Shown: positions 63,208 through 64,000 of the stretch, one piece after another | How the letters are laid out: each line of letters starts with the position of its first letter | Numbering within the stretch: position 1 is the stretch's first letter | DNA from: Mansonella perstans | Lineage: Eukaryota; Nematoda; Chromadorea; Rhabditida; Onchocercidae | DNA length: 64,000 nt | Direction of reading: 5' to 3' | NCBI GenBank assembly: GCA_037074765.1 | Contig: JBAMDO010000210.1 | Location: forward strand, 1 to 64,000 | Notes under the pieces: generated by a model | The model's input: the letters and a program-made list of their open reading frames with translations, nothing else | The model's database searches: none | What the model was told of the DNA's origin: nothing | Position numbers and translations under genes: made by a program

Positions 63208-63320
63208 ATGGTTATTGGTCGATCAGCTATATTTGCCAAATCTTATCGACATTCAGTGACAGCAACTGATATATCCATAACGACAACAAAATTTATTCGT
63301 CATCACAAGGAAACTTCCAA
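63208..63320 (+). CDS. Possible first exon of a gene running off the window
   Basis: ATG at 63208 opens MVIGRSAIFAKSYRHSVTATD, then ISITTTKFIRHHKETSK. This has a more balanced composition than nearby frames. A GTAATA donor candidate lies at 63321 (CCAAAC/GTAATA). No family is recognised and no second exon can be tied to it inside the window. It is a weak call. Confidence 0.2.
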
Positions 63321-63399
63321 ACGTAATATTTTTTTACTGTTTGATAATTTTTTATTTTTATTAAAAAATAATTTTTTTTATTTTATTACAGTAATTTAA

Positions 63400-64000
63400 T
63401 ACTGATTTTTTCCGAAGTGTAACTAGTAACTAAATCTTCATCACTCACAATATTTAATCAAATTCTTAAACAAATAATAAGTATGTATGAAATATTTCAA
63501 TGTGTTAGCTATATTAATAAGTTAAAAATTTTTTTGATAGAAATTAGGGATAAATTCCATTCAATTCATTTATTTCATTGTGGCATTTTAACTAATTCAC
63601 TATGTTATTTATTACCTACCCAATTCCACTTTCAATTTTTGCTTATCCTATTAGCCAAAATTAATTTTATCATCCATAATATTATATTGATGGTGGCAAT
63701 AAGCTTTGATGAACAAATAAATTCTTTTATAATCTTTGCTTATAATTTTAAAAATTATATTGGGATCAGTGAAGGGATTAGAAAAGGATTACGATGAAAA
63801 GAATTAATGCTAATTACGATATTTTGTAAAAAGAATTTAAACATATTTATTGAAATAAAACTAGCGTTTCGAAAATTATCCCACCAGAAAATCCTTATCA
63901 TATAATTATCACAATGATAAGATTTAACATTAATATATATTCTCAACAAATGACGAAAAATCAAAAAACTATGAAAAAATTGATTAAAAAATATTTTTCT
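63400..64000. other. AT-rich right edge, nothing recognised
   Basis: Frames at 63483-63797 and 63755-63964 (minus) are hydrophobic and A/T-driven. I see no splice-bounded coding segment. Confidence 0.45.

Overview
The window is AT-rich, intron-dense eukaryotic DNA. It most likely comes from a nematode, probably a spirurid/filarial species. Four things point there: small exons split by introns of roughly 150 to 1000 bp; TTTTCAG-type splice acceptors, including acceptors just upstream of start codons as expected for spliced-leader trans-splicing; a serpentine chemoreceptor of the nematode-type Srx class; and an HNF4-like supplementary nuclear receptor. No bacterial, viral or CRISPR system was found. 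I assembled the gene models by hand, joining exons whose splice phases agree. In all six models the summed exon lengths are multiples of three.

Layout: (1) 1-3000, AT-rich with a degenerate tandem repeat. (2) 3017-8054 (+), Rab geranylgeranyltransferase alpha subunit, 11 exons. (3) 8055-11873, no gene; holds a 35-bp minisatellite and a TG-rich microsatellite. (4) 11874-12667 (+), an unrecognised 81-residue single-pass membrane protein. (5) 14802-25689 (-), a complete SKI2-type DExH RNA helicase of the cytosolic exosome pathway, about 28 exons. (6) A same-strand run: Srx-like GPCR (28849-31089), Sm protein F (32138-32880) and a C16orf89/DUF4735-family protein (33519-36791). (7) 36792-46335, gene-poor; holds an ATT microsatellite, a GC-richer island, a wrecked non-LTR retrotransposon 3' end (about 44510-45270) and two strong hairpins. 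(8) 46336-55387 (+), a nuclear hormone receptor with complete DNA-binding and ligand-binding domains. (9) 55388-64000, gene-poor; holds a duplication of the receptor's flanking sequence, a T-depleted tract and one possible first exon near the right edge.

The genes do not form one pathway. They are housekeeping functions (Rab prenylation, RNA decay, splicing) interspersed with sensory and transcription-factor genes. The points most worth a second look are a SKI2 intron bounded by a 6-bp direct repeat with a poor acceptor (candidate recent intron gain), a GC-AG intron in the same gene, a membrane-anchored form of a normally secreted protein family, the retrotransposon remnant, and an unannotated small membrane protein.
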